Shown here one piece after another: positions 26,390-37,157 of a stretch of DNA of 64,000 bases. Each line of letters opens with the position of its first letter. The stretch's first letter is position 1. The stretch is from Comamonas sp. SCN 67-35 (GTDB lineage Bacteria; Pseudomonadota; Gammaproteobacteria; Burkholderiales; Burkholderiaceae_C): assembly GCA_001725255.1 (NCBI GenBank), contig MEFV01000008.1, positions 186,001 to 250,000 on the forward strand, in the 5' to 3' direction. The translations under genes and the position numbers were made by a program. Under the pieces are notes generated by a model. The model made no database searches. It was not told the origin of the DNA and saw only the letters and a program-made list of their open reading frames with translations.

Positions 26390-27613
26390 TTACTTCGGGT
26401 TGACCAGATGGTCGCCTACCTGCACCGTGTCGTTCACGCGCAGCAGCAGGGCGTAGGACACGCGCTCGAAGGTGCGAAACACCATTGCGGTGCCGTTGAC
26501 CTCGCTGGGCAGCTTGATCGTGGCCTTGTGCTCGTCGGTCTTGTCCTGGATGTGCTCGCCGCCGCTGAGCACGGTGAGCACCTGGCCGACTTCCATCCCG
26601 TCCTGTGTGCCGCGGTTGATGGCCACCACCTGGTTCTGCCCCGCATACCGCAGGACCGAGCTGCCGTACAGCGACACCACCTGCGCGTCCACCGCTTGTT
26701 TGGGCGCGCGCGGCACGTAGTTCACGAAGCCCTGCTTGGCCGCGGGCAGCAGCCGGTCACCAGGGCGCACTTCCTCCTTGGCGCCGGAAAGTTCCACGGT
26801 GGCGGGCACGAGATCGACCTGAACCTTGCCCTCGCCCGCCGGGCTTTCCTGCTCGGATTCGCCGCGCACCAGCGTGGCGCGGGCGACGTATTGCGCCTCG
26901 TAGCCCAGAATCTCTCCGGTGCCGGGGTCTTTCATGGCGACCACGTTGCGGTAGACGCGCCACTGGCGCGGTGTGTCCGCATTCATCCCGAGCGGCTTGC
27001 CATCGGACCCGCGCGCATAGGCGCGTTCGCCGTTGCCCATGATGGTGTGCTCGCCGCGCGTGGCCACGATGCGCGGCGCCTGCTCGAACGAGAGCTCGTC
27101 GACGACCTCGGGCTCGACCAGGAAGGGCTCGATCAACTGCGGATTGAGCGTGGGCAGCGCCGTGTCGGAGAGGCTCTCGTAGCGCGTGCGCGGGGAGACG
27201 CGGATGGTCTCATTCGCTCCACCCGTGCGCAGACGCGCGTAGCCGCCGGTCCGGTCCAGATACAGCGTCTGCCCCGGATAGATGAGATGCGGATTGGCGA
27301 TGGCCTTGAGGTTCATGCCCCAGAGTTCGGGCCAGCGCCACGGCTGCTTGAGGTAGATGCCGGAAATGGCCCAGAGGGTGTCGCCGCGCTTGACCACGTA
27401 GGTGTCAGGTGCGTTCGGGGCAAGGTCCGCAACGGGCACGCCGCGCGCGGCCGTCTGCTGGGCCGTGGCGCGCTGCTGGGGCGAGATCGGAAACTTTTGT
27501 GCCCAGACGGCCCCCGAAGGCAATGTGGACAGCAGCGCCGCTGCGATGATCGACGCGGCGATCGCCGTGTGGCCCGGCGTGGCGGCTGTCGTTGCGTTGC
27601 TTTTGTCTTGCAT
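26390..27613 (-). CDS. Exported LysM-domain protein
   Basis: 407 residues from ATG 27613. A hydrophobic signal (about 16-38, cut near AVWA) precedes one LysM domain (about 71-119) with TYVVKRGDTLWAISGIYL and NPHLIYPGQTLYLD, which binds peptidoglycan. The long C-terminal part is beta-rich without a catalytic motif. Proteins of this build are conserved beside dprA and def in betaproteobacteria. It diverges from def across a 166-base promoter region and leads into dprA. Confidence 0.85.
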   Translation of the reverse strand: MQDKSNATTAATPGHTAIAASIIAAALLSTLPSGAVWAQKFPISPQQRATAQQTAARGVPVADLAPNAPDTYVVKRGDTLWAISGIYLKQPWRWPELWGMNLKAIANPHLIYPGQTLYLDRTGGYARLRTGGANETIRVSPRTRYESLSDTALPTLNPQLIEPFLVEPEVVDELSFEQAPRIVATRGEHTIMGNGERAYARGSDGKPLGMNADTPRQWRVYRNVVAMKDPGTGEILGYEAQYVARATLVRGESEQESPAGEGKVQVDLVPATVELSGAKEEVRPGDRLLPAAKQGFVNYVPRAPKQAVDAQVVSLYGSSVLRYAGQNQVVAINRGTQDGMEVGQVLTVLSGGEHIQDKTDEHKATIKLPSEVNGTAMVFRTFERVSYALLLRVNDTVQVGDHLVNPK

Positions 27614-27779
27614 GTGGAAAATCCCTCTTGCCGCAGCGTGAGCCTCGGCCCGCGTGCGCGATGAGCACAAATCAAGAGAGATTTTCAGTCCAAGCTCTTG
27701 ATCGAGCAACGATTATTGCCCCCTCGCGCGACTCTCGCGCTCGAAAGTGGCGAGAATAACGACATATTTGGTACTTCCC

Positions 27780-28304
27780 ATGGCAATTCTTCCCATCCTC
27801 CGTTATCCCGATGCGCGGCTGCACAAGGTGGCCCGGCCGGTTCAGTCCGTGGACGCGCGCATCCGCATGCTGGTGGCCGACATGATCGCCACGATGTATG
27901 CCGCGGACGGCATCGGTCTCGCGGCCACCCAGGTGGACGTGCATGAGCGCGTCATCGTGATCGACGTCTCGGAGACGCGCGATCAGCCTACGGTGCTGAT
28001 CAATCCGCAGACCCTGTGGCTGAGCGAGGAAAAACATCTGGGCGATGAAGGCTGCCTGTCGGTGCCTGGTATCTACGAGCGCGTGGAGCGCTCGGCCGCG
28101 GTGCGCGTGCAGGCGCTCGATGCCGACGGCGTCTCGCGCGTGATCGAGGCCGAGGGTCTGCTGGCCGTGTGCATCCAGCACGAGATGGATCACCTCATGG
28201 GCCGCGTGTTCGTCGACTATCTTTCGGCGCTCAAGCGCGGGCGCATCAAGACCAAGCTGCTCAAGCAGGAAAAAGAGGCCAGGCAAGCGCCGGTGAACGC
28301 ATGA
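27780..28304 (+). CDS. def: Peptide deformylase
   Basis: 174 residues from [11 protein letters not shown]. All three active-site motifs are intact: [17 protein letters not shown] (metal-binding Cys) and QHEMDHLMG (two His and the catalytic Glu). It removes the formyl group from new proteins. First gene of def-lipoprotein-fmt-azlC-azlD; the next gene starts inside its stop (ATGA). Confidence 0.96.
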   Translation: MAILPILRYPDARLHKVARPVQSVDARIRMLVADMIATMYAADGIGLAATQVDVHERVIVIDVSETRDQPTVLINPQTLWLSEEKHLGDEGCLSVPGIYERVERSAAVRVQALDADGVSRVIEAEGLLAVCIQHEMDHLMGRVFVDYLSALKRGRIKTKLLKQEKEARQAPVNA

Positions 28305-28789
28305 CCTCCCTGCGCCGCGCGCTGCTGGTCAGCATCGTCTTCGTGCTCGCGGGGTGTGCATCGCCTCAGTGGCAGAAGCCGGGGACATCGCTGGATGCGG
28401 TGCGCCAGGCTCTGGGGCAGCCGACGCTGACCGAGCCCCTGGCCGGGGGCGGCGAGCGCCTGCTCTACAGCCGCCAGCCGGCCGGGCAGCAGGTCTATCA
28501 CCTGGATTTCGATGCGCAACGCCGTCTGGTGTCGGTCACGCAGGTGCTGACCGAGGCGCGGTTTCAGGCGCTGCGCGACGGCGTGGATACGCGCGCCACG
28601 GTGCTCGCCACTTTCGGCCCTCCGGCGCTGGTGGAGCGCGTGGCGCGTTTCGATGGTGACATCTGGACTTATCGACTCATGGAGAATCTCACGCCGCGCC
28701 AGGCGCACGTGCACCTGGACCCCGAGGGCATCGTGCGGCGCGTGATGTTCACCGACGAGATCCTCGGCGATTTCGATCCGGCGCGCTGA
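28301..28789 (+). CDS. Small BamE/SmpA-like lipoprotein between def and fmt
   Basis: 162 residues with lipobox VLAGC (Cys16-17 region). The mature part has two copies of a short pattern: [15 protein letters not shown] followed by LYSR, and [14 protein letters not shown] followed by WTYRL. This pattern resembles the BamE-like beta-lactamase-inhibitor fold. Probably a periplasmic or outer-membrane lipoprotein. Function unknown. Overlaps def by four bases and precedes fmt by 11 bases. Confidence 0.75.
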   Translation: MTSLRRALLVSIVFVLAGCASPQWQKPGTSLDAVRQALGQPTLTEPLAGGGERLLYSRQPAGQQVYHLDFDAQRRLVSVTQVLTEARFQALRDGVDTRATVLATFGPPALVERVARFDGDIWTYRLMENLTPRQAHVHLDPEGIVRRVMFTDEILGDFDPAR

Positions 28790-28800
28790 GGAGGCAAGGC

Positions 28801-29775
28801 ATGCGCATCGTTTTCGCGGGCACGCCGCAATTCGCGCGGGTGGCGCTGCAGGCCCTGGTCGATGCGGGGCACGAGGTGGTGCTGGTGCTGACCCAGCCCG
28901 ATCGCCCGGCCGGGCGTGGCATGCAGCTTCAGGCTTCGCCGGTCAAGCAGTACGCGCAGGGCCGCGGCCTGGCGCTCGCGCAGCCGCGCGGCCTGCGCCT
29001 GGATGGCAAGTACCCCGAGGACGCGCGTCTGGCCCGTGATCTGCTGGTCGCGGCGCACCCCGATGCGATGGTGGTGGCCGCCTACGGCCTGATCCTGCCG
29101 CAATGGGTGCTCGATCTGCCGCGCCACGGCTGCCTGAACATCCACGCGAGCCTGCTGCCGCGCTGGCGCGGCGCCGCGCCCATCCATCGCGCCATCGAAG
29201 CGGGCGACGGCGAGACGGGCGTGACCATCATGCGCATGGACGCCGGGCTCGATACCGGAGACATGCTGCTGCGCGAAGCGCTGTCCATCGGGCCCGCAGA
29301 CACCACGGGCCATCTGCACGACGAGCTTGCCACGCTGGGCGCCGCGCTCATCGTGCGTGCGCTCAAGGAGCTGGAGCAGGGCGAGCTGCAGGCGACGACG
29401 CAGCCCGCGGAAGGCGTGACTTACGCGCGCAAGGTCGAGAAGGCCGAAGCCGCAATCGACTGGGCCCTGCCCGCGGCTACGCTGATGCGCCGGGTGCACG
29501 CCTTCAACCCTGCACCGGGCGCGCACACCTCGCATGCAGGGGAGACGCTCAAAATCTGGAACTGCGAAATTGAGAGTAGCCAGCGCATACCAGACAAGCC
29601 CTGCGGCCATATTCTGTATGCGGATGATCGCGGTATCGGCGTGGTTTGTGGCGCGGGCTCGGTGCTCAGGCTCACCATGCTGCAGCGCGCGGGCGGCAAG
29701 CGCCTGCCTGCGGCGGATTTCCTGCGTGGCCATGGCCTGACACCCGGCGACGTGCTGGGCGCGAGCAGCGCGTGA
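28801..29775 (+). CDS. fmt: Methionyl-tRNA formyltransferase
   Basis: 324 residues. [19 protein letters not shown] opens the transferase domain, with [20 protein letters not shown] (catalytic Asn and His) and [20 protein letters not shown]. The C-terminal domain (about 205-324) has [16 protein letters not shown] stretch at about residues 258-271 ([14 protein letters not shown]) is encoded by lower-GC DNA resembling the dispersed repeat seen elsewhere in the window. It formylates initiator Met-tRNA, the step paired with def. Confidence 0.96.
   Translation: MRIVFAGTPQFARVALQALVDAGHEVVLVLTQPDRPAGRGMQLQASPVKQYAQGRGLALAQPRGLRLDGKYPEDARLARDLLVAAHPDAMVVAAYGLILPQWVLDLPRHGCLNIHASLLPRWRGAAPIHRAIEAGDGETGVTIMRMDAGLDTGDMLLREALSIGPADTTGHLHDELATLGAALIVRALKELEQGELQATTQPAEGVTYARKVEKAEAAIDWALPAATLMRRVHAFNPAPGAHTSHAGETLKIWNCEIESSQRIPDKPCGHILYADDRGIGVVCGAGSVLRLTMLQRAGGKRLPAADFLRGHGLTPGDVLGASSA
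29575..29613 (+). repeat. Possible degenerate copy of the dispersed repeat within fmt
   Basis: AGTAGCCAGCGCATACCAGA and the following ACAAGCCCTGCGGCCATATT parallel the copy at 46884-46930 (ATAGCTTCTGGCGCTTGTCT, then AAAGCGCC), but with many differences. The local drop in GC inside an otherwise GC-rich gene is the stronger hint. Assignment is tentative. Confidence 0.3.
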
Positions 29776-29786
29776 CGCGGCCGGCC

Positions 29787-30554
29787 ATGTCCCTGCACGC
29801 CGTGCTGGACGTGGTGCGCAGTCCGCACTACCGCCTGGGCGCGCTGGACATGGCGGGACTGGCGCTGGGCATCGCCGCCTGGGCGCTGGTCACGGGCGTG
29901 GCCATGGTCAAGACCGGCATGTCGGTGACCATGGCGCTCATCATGTCCCTCACGGTGTTCGCCGGCAGCGCGCAGCTGGCGGTACTGCCGCTCATGGCCA
30001 CGGGCGCGCCGCTGTGGGTGATCTGGCTCACCGCCACCTGCGTGAACCTGCGCTTCGTGATCTTCAGCAGCCTGTGGCGCGATTATTTCGGGCACCTGCC
30101 GCGCTGGCACCGCATCCTCATCGGGTATCTGAGCGGCGACGTGATCTTCGTCGGCTTCCTCAAGCGTTTTCCGACGACCGAGCGCCAGCCGGGACAGCTG
30201 CCCTACTTCTGGGGCGCGGCCAGCGTGCTGTGGCTGGCGTGGCAGGTGGCGTCGATTGCCGGCATCATCCTGGCCGATGCGGTGCCGCTCGAATGGGGCC
30301 TGGGCTTTGCCGGGGTGCTGGCGCTGCTGGGCATCCTGCTGGCCATGCTCGTCGATCGCGCCAGCTGGCTCGCGACGATCACGGGCTGCACCGCGGCCGT
30401 GGCCGCCTATGCACTGCCGCTCAAGCTCAACATCCTGCTGGCGGTGGCGGTCGCGGTGACCGTGGGGCTGGCGACGGAATCCATGGATCGCGCCCGGCGA
30501 CGCACGCAAGAGCGCGCGGCGCTGGCACCGACGCAGGAACGGAGTGACCCATGA
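29787..30554 (+). CDS. azlC: AzlC-family branched-chain amino-acid exporter, large subunit
   Basis: 255 residues from ATG 29787; a GTG at 29772 that overlaps the fmt stop is an alternative. About six to seven membrane segments. Family motifs are MALIMSLTVFAGSAQLA, ATCVNLRFVIFSSLW and SGDVIFVGFLKRF. With AzlD it forms an amino-acid exporter in the inner membrane. Its stop overlaps the azlD start (ATGA). Confidence 0.88.
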   Translation: MSLHAVLDVVRSPHYRLGALDMAGLALGIAAWALVTGVAMVKTGMSVTMALIMSLTVFAGSAQLAVLPLMATGAPLWVIWLTATCVNLRFVIFSSLWRDYFGHLPRWHRILIGYLSGDVIFVGFLKRFPTTERQPGQLPYFWGAASVLWLAWQVASIAGIILADAVPLEWGLGFAGVLALLGILLAMLVDRASWLATITGCTAAVAAYALPLKLNILLAVAVAVTVGLATESMDRARRRTQERAALAPTQERSDP

Positions 30555-30886
30555 ACCAGCCGTGGTGGCTCACGCTCATCACCATCGCCGGCCTCACGGT
30601 GGTGACGGTGGTGACGCGCGCGTTCTTTCTCATCGCCAATCGGGAACTGCCCCTGCCCGACTGGCTGCGCCGCGGGCTCAAGTACGCGCCGCTGGCGGCG
30701 ATCGCGGCCGTCGTCGCACCCGAGGTGCTGATGAAGGACGGCCACCTGATCCAGACGCTGGCCGACGCCCGCGTGCCCGCGGTGCTTCTGGCCAGCGCGT
30801 GGTACTTCTGGCGGCGCAGCATCCTGGGCACCATCGTCGTCGGCATGGCCGTCTACCTGCCGCTGCACATCGCCATGGGCTGGTAG
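30551..30886 (+). CDS. azlD: AzlD-family transport protein, small subunit
   Basis: 111 residues with four hydrophobic segments. VVTRAFFLIANRELPLPDWL and LKYAPLAAIAAVVAPEVLM are typical of AzlD. GGAG precedes the ATG by 6 bases. It is translated with azlC. Confidence 0.88.
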   Translation: MNQPWWLTLITIAGLTVVTVVTRAFFLIANRELPLPDWLRRGLKYAPLAAIAAVVAPEVLMKDGHLIQTLADARVPAVLLASAWYFWRRSILGTIVVGMAVYLPLHIAMGW

Positions 30887-30957
30887 GAGGGTAGACACGC
30901 TCCAGGCCGCGCTTCCTACAATCCGCGCGCTGCTTTCGACCCATTTGGACACTCACC

Positions 30958-32154
30958 ATGGACATTCTTCGTTTCTCCGACCTCTGCGCCCAGGGCCAGG
31001 CCCGTGGCCGGCGCGTGTTCATCCGCGCCGACCTGAACGTGCCGCTCGATGGTGCGCGCATCACCGAGGACACGCGCATCCGCGCCTCGCTGCCGTGCAT
31101 CCGCATGGCGCTGGACGCGGGCGCGGCCGTCATGGTCACGAGCCACCTGGGCCGCCCGACCGAGGGGGTGCTGCGCCCCGAGGATTCGCTGGCCCCGGTG
31201 GCCGCGCGCCTGGGCGAGCTGCTCGGACGCGAGGTGCCGCTCGTGGCCGACTGGCTCGGCGGGGTGAGCGTGGCACCGGGTGAGGTGGTGCTGCTGGAAA
31301 ACTGCCGTGTGAACAAGGGCGAGAAAAAGAACGATCCCGAACTGGCGCGGCAGATGGCGCGGCTGTGCGACATCTACGTGAACGACGCCTTCGGCACCGC
31401 CCACCGCGCCGAGGGAACGACCTACGGCATCGCCGAATACGCACCCGTGGCCTGCGCCGGGCCGCTGCTGGCGGCCGAGATCGACGCGCTCACGCAGGCG
31501 CTGGCGCATCCCAGGCGTCCGCTCGTGGCCATCGTCGCCGGTTCCAAGGTGTCGACCAAGCTCACCATCCTCAAGAGCCTGGCGGACAAGGTCGACCGGC
31601 TCATCGTGGGCGGCGGCATCGCCAACACCTTCATGCTGGCCGCGGGCCTGCCGATCGGCAAGAGCCTGGCCGAACCGGCGCTGGTCGAGGAAGCGAAGGC
31701 CGTCATGGCCGCGATGGCCGCGCGTGGCGCCGAGGTGCCGATTCCGACCGACGTCGTGGTGGCCGGCGAGTTCAGTGCCCAGGCGCCAGCGACTCTCAAG
31801 GCGGCGAGCGCAGTGACGGCGCAGGACATGATCCTGGACATCGGCCCCGAGACGGCGGCGCTGCTGGCCGCGCAACTCGAGAGCGCGGGCACGATCGTCT
31901 GGAACGGCCCCGTCGGCGTCTTTGAATTCGATGCCTTCGCCCATGGCACCGAGACCATCGCCCGCGCGATCGCGGCCAGCCCGGCCTTCAGCATCGCGGG
32001 CGGCGGCGATACTCTGGCCGCCATCGCCCGCTTCGGCATCGAGAAGGATGTGAGCTACATCTCGACCGGCGGCGGGGCGTTTCTCGAAGTGCTCGAAGGA
32101 AAAACCTTGCCAGCCTTCGAGGTTCTGCAGCGCCGCGCGCAGTTGCAGCCATGA
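30958..32154 (+). CDS. pgk: Phosphoglycerate kinase
   Basis: 398 residues. [62 protein letters not shown] and the C-terminal [18 protein letters not shown] with STGGGAFLE are all intact. It makes ATP from 1,3-bisphosphoglycerate in glycolysis and runs in reverse in gluconeogenesis. No strong ribosome site is seen; the ATG is the only start that keeps the conserved N-terminus. Confidence 0.97.
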   Translation: MDILRFSDLCAQGQARGRRVFIRADLNVPLDGARITEDTRIRASLPCIRMALDAGAAVMVTSHLGRPTEGVLRPEDSLAPVAARLGELLGREVPLVADWLGGVSVAPGEVVLLENCRVNKGEKKNDPELARQMARLCDIYVNDAFGTAHRAEGTTYGIAEYAPVACAGPLLAAEIDALTQALAHPRRPLVAIVAGSKVSTKLTILKSLADKVDRLIVGGGIANTFMLAAGLPIGKSLAEPALVEEAKAVMAAMAARGAEVPIPTDVVVAGEFSAQAPATLKAASAVTAQDMILDIGPETAALLAAQLESAGTIVWNGPVGVFEFDAFAHGTETIARAIAASPAFSIAGGGDTLAAIARFGIEKDVSYISTGGGAFLEVLEGKTLPAFEVLQRRAQLQP

Positions 32155-32314
32155 CTTGCGGGGACGTGCGAATGAAACAACACAATGCCGCGTGTCCAGC
32201 TGGCAATCGTCGCGTGAATGTTTGTTTTTGACACATTTGGTGCTAAAAACCGCCTTCAAGCCAGCGGGACGCGCGTGATTGCGCCTCGCGGCGTCATCAA
32301 TAGAGGAGAGGATC

Positions 32315-33001
32315 ATGCCCCTGACCAGGGTTCTCATATGGACCGCCGCCGCCGCTGCCCTCACGGCGCTGGTCGGCTGCGAAACCGCACCGATCCCGGT
32401 GGCGAAGAATTTCGAATACACCAGCCAGTACAAGGTGCGCTCGGCCGGGCATTGGGATCTGGTGGCGCGCGATGTGGCGTTCCAGACCCGTGCCATGCTC
32501 GAATCCGCCGGCATCGGCGACGCCACGCCGCTGCACGTGGTCGCGCCCAGCAACCCCAGCGCCTTCGACCTGGGTTTCCGCGATTTCCTGATCACGCAGC
32601 TGGTGCATGACGGCGCCGTCGTGCGCACCGATCCCGCCGCGGCGCTGGCGGTGAGCTACGGCACGCAGGTGGTGCGCCACAACAGCGATCGCCCGCACTT
32701 CATCCCGGGCGCGTTCACCATGCTCGCGGGCGGCTTGGCCGCGGCCTACGGCCTGCGCCTGGAGCACATCGACACCAAGATCGTCGCCGGTCTGGGTCTG
32801 GCCGTGGGCATGGATTACGCCGCCAGCATCAATTCGGGCGGCCCGACCAACACCGAGCTGATCCTCACGACCACCGTCACGCGCGATGGCCAGTACGTGG
32901 CGCGCAAGACCGACGTGTATTACCTCGAAAACGTCGATACGCCGCTGTTCATGCGGCCTTCGTACTACCGCGCCGTCAACATGAAGGTGGTCTCGCAATG
33001 A
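32315..33001 (+). CDS. Lipoprotein of unknown function, paired with a FlgO-like gene
   Basis: 228 residues, lipobox LVGC (Cys22 region) after MPLTRVLIWTAAAAALTA. GAGGAG is placed 6 bases before the ATG. The mature part has a small alpha/beta domain with DLGFRDFLITQLVHDGAVV and a hydrophobic Gly/Ala-rich segment around FTMLAGGLAAAYGL. I recognise no family by motif. The stop overlaps the start of the next lipoprotein gene (ATGA), so the two are co-translated and may act together at the outer membrane. Confidence 0.7.
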   Translation: MPLTRVLIWTAAAAALTALVGCETAPIPVAKNFEYTSQYKVRSAGHWDLVARDVAFQTRAMLESAGIGDATPLHVVAPSNPSAFDLGFRDFLITQLVHDGAVVRTDPAAALAVSYGTQVVRHNSDRPHFIPGAFTMLAGGLAAAYGLRLEHIDTKIVAGLGLAVGMDYAASINSGGPTNTELILTTTVTRDGQYVARKTDVYYLENVDTPLFMRPSYYRAVNMKVVSQ

Positions 33002-33552
33002 AACGCGCACTTGCCCTGAGCCTGGTCGCCACGCTGTTCGCCGCGGGTTGCGCGCAGCAGTCGGCGCAGATCCGTCTCGAACCCACTTACAAGCAGGCGG
33101 CCGAGGCGCCCATGCTGCAAAGCAGCCGTGACGCCGTGCGTCAGCTGCTGGCGGGGCTCGATATTTCCGCCACCGGACCCGGTCCGGTGCTCGTGGCCAC
33201 CGTGGTCAACGTCAATGACCTGAACAGCGCGGCTCCCCTGGGGCGCACGCTGTCCGAGCAGTACGCCAATTCCATGGCGATGAGCGGTTTCGACGTCAAG
33301 GAAATCAAGCTGCGCGGCGCCGTCTTCATCAAGCAGGACGCGGGCGAGCTGCTGCTTTCGCGCGAGATCAAGGACATCGCGCGCCAGCACAATGCTTCCA
33401 TGGTGCTGGTGGGCACGTATTCCCCCGCGGCCAATTTCACCTATGTGAGCCTCAAGCTCGTGCGCATGGAAGACAGCCGCATCATCCGCGGCCACGACTA
33501 CGCCTTGCCGGTGGACCGCGACGTGCGGCAACTGCTCGTGCAGGCGCGCTGA
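32998..33552 (+). CDS. FlgO-family lipoprotein
   Basis: 184 residues with lipobox FAAGC (Cys18). The segment PVLVATVVNVNDLNSAAPLG, then RTLSEQYANSMAMSGFDVKE and LLSREIKDIA, follows the FlgO domain, named after an outer-membrane protein of the Vibrio flagellar H-ring. Related proteins occur without flagella in other envelopes. There are no flagellar genes around it except an orphan rod-like protein 29 kb away, so a flagellar role is not assumed. A terminator follows at 33572. Confidence 0.78.
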   Translation: MKRALALSLVATLFAAGCAQQSAQIRLEPTYKQAAEAPMLQSSRDAVRQLLAGLDISATGPGPVLVATVVNVNDLNSAAPLGRTLSEQYANSMAMSGFDVKEIKLRGAVFIKQDAGELLLSREIKDIARQHNASMVLVGTYSPAANFTYVSLKLVRMEDSRIIRGHDYALPVDRDVRQLLVQAR

Positions 33553-33571
33553 GCGTTTCGCGCCATGTCAA

Positions 33572-33594
33572 AGACCGCCTTCGGGCGGTTTTTT
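33572..33594 (+). terminator. Rho-independent terminator after the FlgO-like gene
   Basis: GACCGCC-TTCG-GGCGGT with a stable UUCG-type loop, followed by six T. It lies 20 bases after the stop. The T run reaches the stop codon of the convergent EamA-type gene. Confidence 0.85.
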
Positions 33595-34487
33595 CATTGA
33601 GGCGGCGATGGCGCTCGCGCGGGCCAGAGCACCGAGGCGATCGCCAGCAGGATCAGCGCCATCGCGCTCCAGTCCTGCCAGTGCAGCGTTTCGCGCAGCC
33701 ACCAGGCGCCGACGAACACGCCGATCACCGGAATCATCATCACACTGAGCGTGGAGGCGATCGGCGGCAGTGTGCGCGCAAGAAAGAACCAGGCCGTCTG
33801 GGCGAACGCGAGCGCCAGCACCGCGTTGTAGAGGATGCCGAAGGTGGTGACGGAGCCGGGCAGGTGCCAGCGCCCGCCCTCGACGAACCAGGCCAGCGGC
33901 GTGAGCGCGATCACCGAGAGCACCGTCATCCAGAACGTGAGCGTGATGAGCGGCACCGCCAGCGTGGAGCGGCGCAGCAGCTGCGTGCCCAGCGCCCACG
34001 ACAGCGCCGCGGCCAGCATCAACGCCACGCCCGCGCCGCTGCCCGTGAGCCGCGCGATTTCGTTCCACAGCAGCAGGATCACCCCGGCGGCGGCCCCCGC
34101 CACGCCCATCCAGCCGCGCGCGCTCAGCCGGTCGCGGAACACGATCTGCCCGATCACCGCCGAGAAGATCGGCATGGTGTAGCCGAGGATGGCCGCGCGT
34201 CCGCTGGTGAGCAGCGGGATGGCGAGGATCATCAGCGCGTTCCAGCCGGCCACGTTGAAGAGTGCGAGCCAGGCCACGCGCGGCCAGTGCGCGCGCGCGA
34301 TCGCAAACCCCGTGCGCTGCCACGTCAGCACCAGCGCGTAGACCGGCAGGCTCAGCCACAGCGAGACGGTGCGGAAGGTGAGCGGAGGGAAGTCCGCGAC
34401 GCTGATCTTGAGGATGGGCCAGTTCAGGCCCCAGACGATGGTGAGCAGCAGCAGGACGATGAGCTGGCGGCGTGAAAAGGCGGGCAT
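33594..34487 (-). CDS. DMT/EamA-family transporter
   Basis: 297 residues with ten membrane segments in two EamA repeats. Typical motifs are [19 protein letters not shown] in the first half and [19 protein letters not shown] with WLRETL in the second. Substrate unknown. It diverges from pyrF across 56 bases and ends inside the terminator of the FlgO-like gene. Confidence 0.87.
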   Translation of the reverse strand: MPAFSRRQLIVLLLLTIVWGLNWPILKISVADFPPLTFRTVSLWLSLPVYALVLTWQRTGFAIARAHWPRVAWLALFNVAGWNALMILAIPLLTSGRAAILGYTMPIFSAVIGQIVFRDRLSARGWMGVAGAAAGVILLLWNEIARLTGSGAGVALMLAAALSWALGTQLLRRSTLAVPLITLTFWMTVLSVIALTPLAWFVEGGRWHLPGSVTTFGILYNAVLALAFAQTAWFFLARTLPPIASTLSVMMIPVIGVFVGAWWLRETLHWQDWSAMALILLAIASVLWPARAPSPPQ

Positions 34488-34543
34488 GGAGGGCGATTGT
34501 GCAGCGTGACCGCGCGGGTGATGGGCGCCATAGAATCCGCCCC

Positions 34544-35374
34544 ATGGACTTCCTCGAACTGCTGCAGGGCGCCAGCCGCCGCAACGACTCGATGCTCTGC
34601 GTGGGGCTCGATCCCGACCCGGCGCGCTTTCCAGCGGCGCTGCAGGGGGATGCGCGCAGGATCTACGACTTCTGCGCCGCCATCGTCGATGCCACGGCCG
34701 ACCTCGTGTGCGCCTTCAAGCCGCAGATCGCCTACTTTGCCGCGCAGCGCGCCGAAGACCAGCTCGAACGCCTGATGCAGCACATTCGCTGCAACGCGCC
34801 GCACGTGCCCGTGATCCTGGACGCCAAGCGCGGCGACATCGGCTCCACCGCCGAGCAGTACGCGCGCGAGGCCTTCGAGCGCTATGGCGCCGACGCCGTC
34901 ACGCTCTCGCCCTTCATGGGGCAGGATTCGGTCGAGCCCTACCTGCGCTACCCCGGCAAGGGCGCCTTCCTGCTGTGCCGCACCTCTAACCCCGGGGGCA
35001 GCGATCTGCAGGCGCAGCGCCTGGCCGATGTGCCGGGCCAGCCGCTGCTGTACGAACATCTGGCGCAGTTGGTGCAGGGGCCATGGAACACCAACGGCCA
35101 GCTGGGCCTGGTGGTCGGCGCCACCTACCCCGCCGAAATCGAACGCGTGCGCGCGCTCGCGCCCACGGTGCCGCTGCTGATCCCCGGCGTGGGCGCGCAG
35201 GGGGGCGACGTGCGCGCCACGGTGCGCGCGGGCTGGCGCGAGAGCGGCCCCATCGTCGTCAATTCCTCGCGCGCCATCCTCTACGCCTCTGGCGAGGCGG
35301 ATTTCGCCGCAGCGGCGCGTGCCGCCGCGCAGTCCACGCGCGAGCAGCTCAACGCCGCGCGCCCGCTCACCTGA
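34544..35374 (+). CDS. pyrF: Orotidine 5'-phosphate decarboxylase (type 2 subfamily)
   Basis: 276 residues, the longer bacterial type. [13 protein letters not shown] opens the barrel and [20 protein letters not shown] carries the catalytic Lys-Asp array. [15 protein letters not shown] is the phosphate-binding loop. It makes UMP in pyrimidine synthesis. ATG 34544 starts the conserved sequence. The last 8 bases overlap the convergent FAD-oxidase gene. Confidence 0.95.
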   Translation: MDFLELLQGASRRNDSMLCVGLDPDPARFPAALQGDARRIYDFCAAIVDATADLVCAFKPQIAYFAAQRAEDQLERLMQHIRCNAPHVPVILDAKRGDIGSTAEQYAREAFERYGADAVTLSPFMGQDSVEPYLRYPGKGAFLLCRTSNPGGSDLQAQRLADVPGQPLLYEHLAQLVQGPWNTNGQLGLVVGATYPAEIERVRALAPTVPLLIPGVGAQGGDVRATVRAGWRESGPIVVNSSRAILYASGEADFAAAARAAAQSTREQLNAARPLT

Positions 35375-36506
35375 AGCGCGCGGGCGCGAGTCGCGTGGCC
35401 ATGGCGGGCGTGATGCCCTGGGCCCGCAGACGCTCGTCGAGCGGTTCGCCCAGCAGCAGGTTGCGCGCCAGCAGCGCATAACCCGCGGCGCTCTGGATGC
35501 CGTAGCCGCCTTGCGCGGCGAGCCAGAAAAAGCCCTCCAGCGCGTCGTCCTCGCCGATCACGAATTCGCCGTCGGCGACGAAGGAGCGCAGGCCCGCCCA
35601 GGTGTGCGTGGGTCGGCGGATGGTGAGCAGGCTCACTTCCTCGATGCGCGCGATGGCCATGGCCACGTCCAGCTCCTCGGCCACCACGTCGTGCGGCTGT
35701 ACGGGGTCGGCGTTGGCCGGTGAGCCGAGCAACTGGCCCGCGTCGGGCTTGAAGTACCAGTCTTCCGCCACGCCGATCGCGGCCGGCCAGTGCGTGGCGT
35801 CCATGCCCGCGGGCACGGGAAAGGTGAAGGCGGTGCGCCGCTTGGGAACGAGCCCCACGGGCGCCGCGCCTGCGCGCTGCGCCAGCACGTCGGCCCAGGC
35901 GCCGGCGGCGTTGACCACGCGGCGCGCGGCCACCGTGGCGCCCTGAGGCAATTGCAGCAGCCAGCGGTCATCCTCGCGCCGCAGGCCCAGCACTTCGCTG
36001 TCGCAGCGCAGCGTGCCGCCCTGCTGGCGCAGGCCGCGCAGATAGCCCTGGTGCAGCGCGTGCACGTCGATGTCGGCGGCGCCGGGATCGAGCAGGCCCT
36101 CGGCGACCACCTCCGGGCGCAGGCAGGGCAGGAGTCCGAGCAGCGCCTCGCGGTCCAGGGCCTGCAGGTCGGGCGCGTGCGGTTGCAGTTCGGCCCGCAG
36201 CGCTGCCAGCTCCGTCTGTTCGTCCGATGTGGCCACGTAGGCGACGCCGCGCGGCGTGAGGATGGGGGTGTCGGCGAAACCCGCGGGCGGTGTCTCGTAG
36301 AAGGCGCGGCTGGCGCGCGTGAGCGCGCGGATCGCCTCGGTGCCATAGGTCTCGATGAACAGCGCGGCCGAGCGGCCGGTGCTGTGGGTGCCGGGCTGCG
36401 ATTCGCGTTCCAGCAGCAGCACCGACACGCCCGCGCGCGTCAGCTCCCAGGCGAGCGAGGCGCCCGCCATGCCCGCACCGACGATGGCGACATCCCAGGT
36501 CTGCAT
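35367..36506 (-). CDS. FAD-dependent oxidoreductase of the DAO family
   Basis: 379 residues. The N-terminal dinucleotide motif is [20 protein letters not shown] followed by [20 protein letters not shown], where FAD binds. The C-terminal part has [16 protein letters not shown] and [15 protein letters not shown], as in glycine/D-amino-acid oxidase-type enzymes. It probably oxidises an amine or amino acid; the exact substrate cannot be read. A single gene, divergent from the DUF924 gene. Confidence 0.87.
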   Translation of the reverse strand: MQTWDVAIVGAGMAGASLAWELTRAGVSVLLLERESQPGTHSTGRSAALFIETYGTEAIRALTRASRAFYETPPAGFADTPILTPRGVAYVATSDEQTELAALRAELQPHAPDLQALDREALLGLLPCLRPEVVAEGLLDPGAADIDVHALHQGYLRGLRQQGGTLRCDSEVLGLRREDDRWLLQLPQGATVAARRVVNAAGAWADVLAQRAGAAPVGLVPKRRTAFTFPVPAGMDATHWPAAIGVAEDWYFKPDAGQLLGSPANADPVQPHDVVAEELDVAMAIARIEEVSLLTIRRPTHTWAGLRSFVADGEFVIGEDDALEGFFWLAAQGGYGIQSAAGYALLARNLLLGEPLDERLRAQGITPAMATRLAPARFR

Positions 36507-36602
36507 ACGGTTTACTCCTATTGGTATAGCTGACAGCGCTTACCTGAAAAGCGTTTGAGCCATATTTCGTTATTATTCATGAACCAGGACCATACTCGCC
36601 CC

Positions 36603-37157
36603 ATGAACGACACGACGATCCCCGCGGCCAGCGTGCTGGCCTTCTGGTTCGACGAGAGCACACCCCAACAATGGTTTGCCAGGGACGAGGCCTTCGACGC
36701 CGCGATCCGCGTGCGCTTTGCCGCGCTGCACGAGGCCGCCGCGCGCGGTGAGCTGTGGCGCTGGCGCGTGGATGCGCCGGGGCGCCTCGCGGAGATCATT
36801 GTGCTCGACCAGTTCTCGCGCAATCTGCACCGTGGCAGTGGCCTGGCCTTTGCGCAGGATGCGATGGCGCTGGTGCTGGCACAGGAACTCGTGGCGCAGG
36901 GGCTGGACCGGCGCCTGCCGGTGGTGCAGCGCGCGTTCGCCTATCTGCCTTTCATGCACAGCGAATCGGGCGTGGTGCAGCGGGAGTCGCTGCGCCTGTA
37001 CACCGCGCTGGCGCAGCCCGTGAACCTCGATTTCGCGCAGCGGCACGCGGACATCATCGTGCGCTTCGGCCGCTACCCGCACCGCAACGCGGCGCTGGGG
37101 CGCGCGAGCACGCCCGAGGAAATCGAGTTTCTCAGGCAGCCGGGCAGTTCGTTCTAG
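36603..37157 (+). CDS. DUF924-family protein
   Basis: 184 residues from ATG 36603; an in-frame ATG at 36579 is also possible. [20 protein letters not shown], then [20 protein letters not shown] and [19 protein letters not shown], and the final [13 protein letters not shown], are typical of this all-helical family with TPR-like fold. Biochemical role unknown. Its last 26 bases overlap the convergent mnmA end. Confidence 0.88.
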   Translation: MNDTTIPAASVLAFWFDESTPQQWFARDEAFDAAIRVRFAALHEAAARGELWRWRVDAPGRLAEIIVLDQFSRNLHRGSGLAFAQDAMALVLAQELVAQGLDRRLPVVQRAFAYLPFMHSESGVVQRESLRLYTALAQPVNLDFAQRHADIIVRFGRYPHRNAALGRASTPEEIEFLRQPGSSF

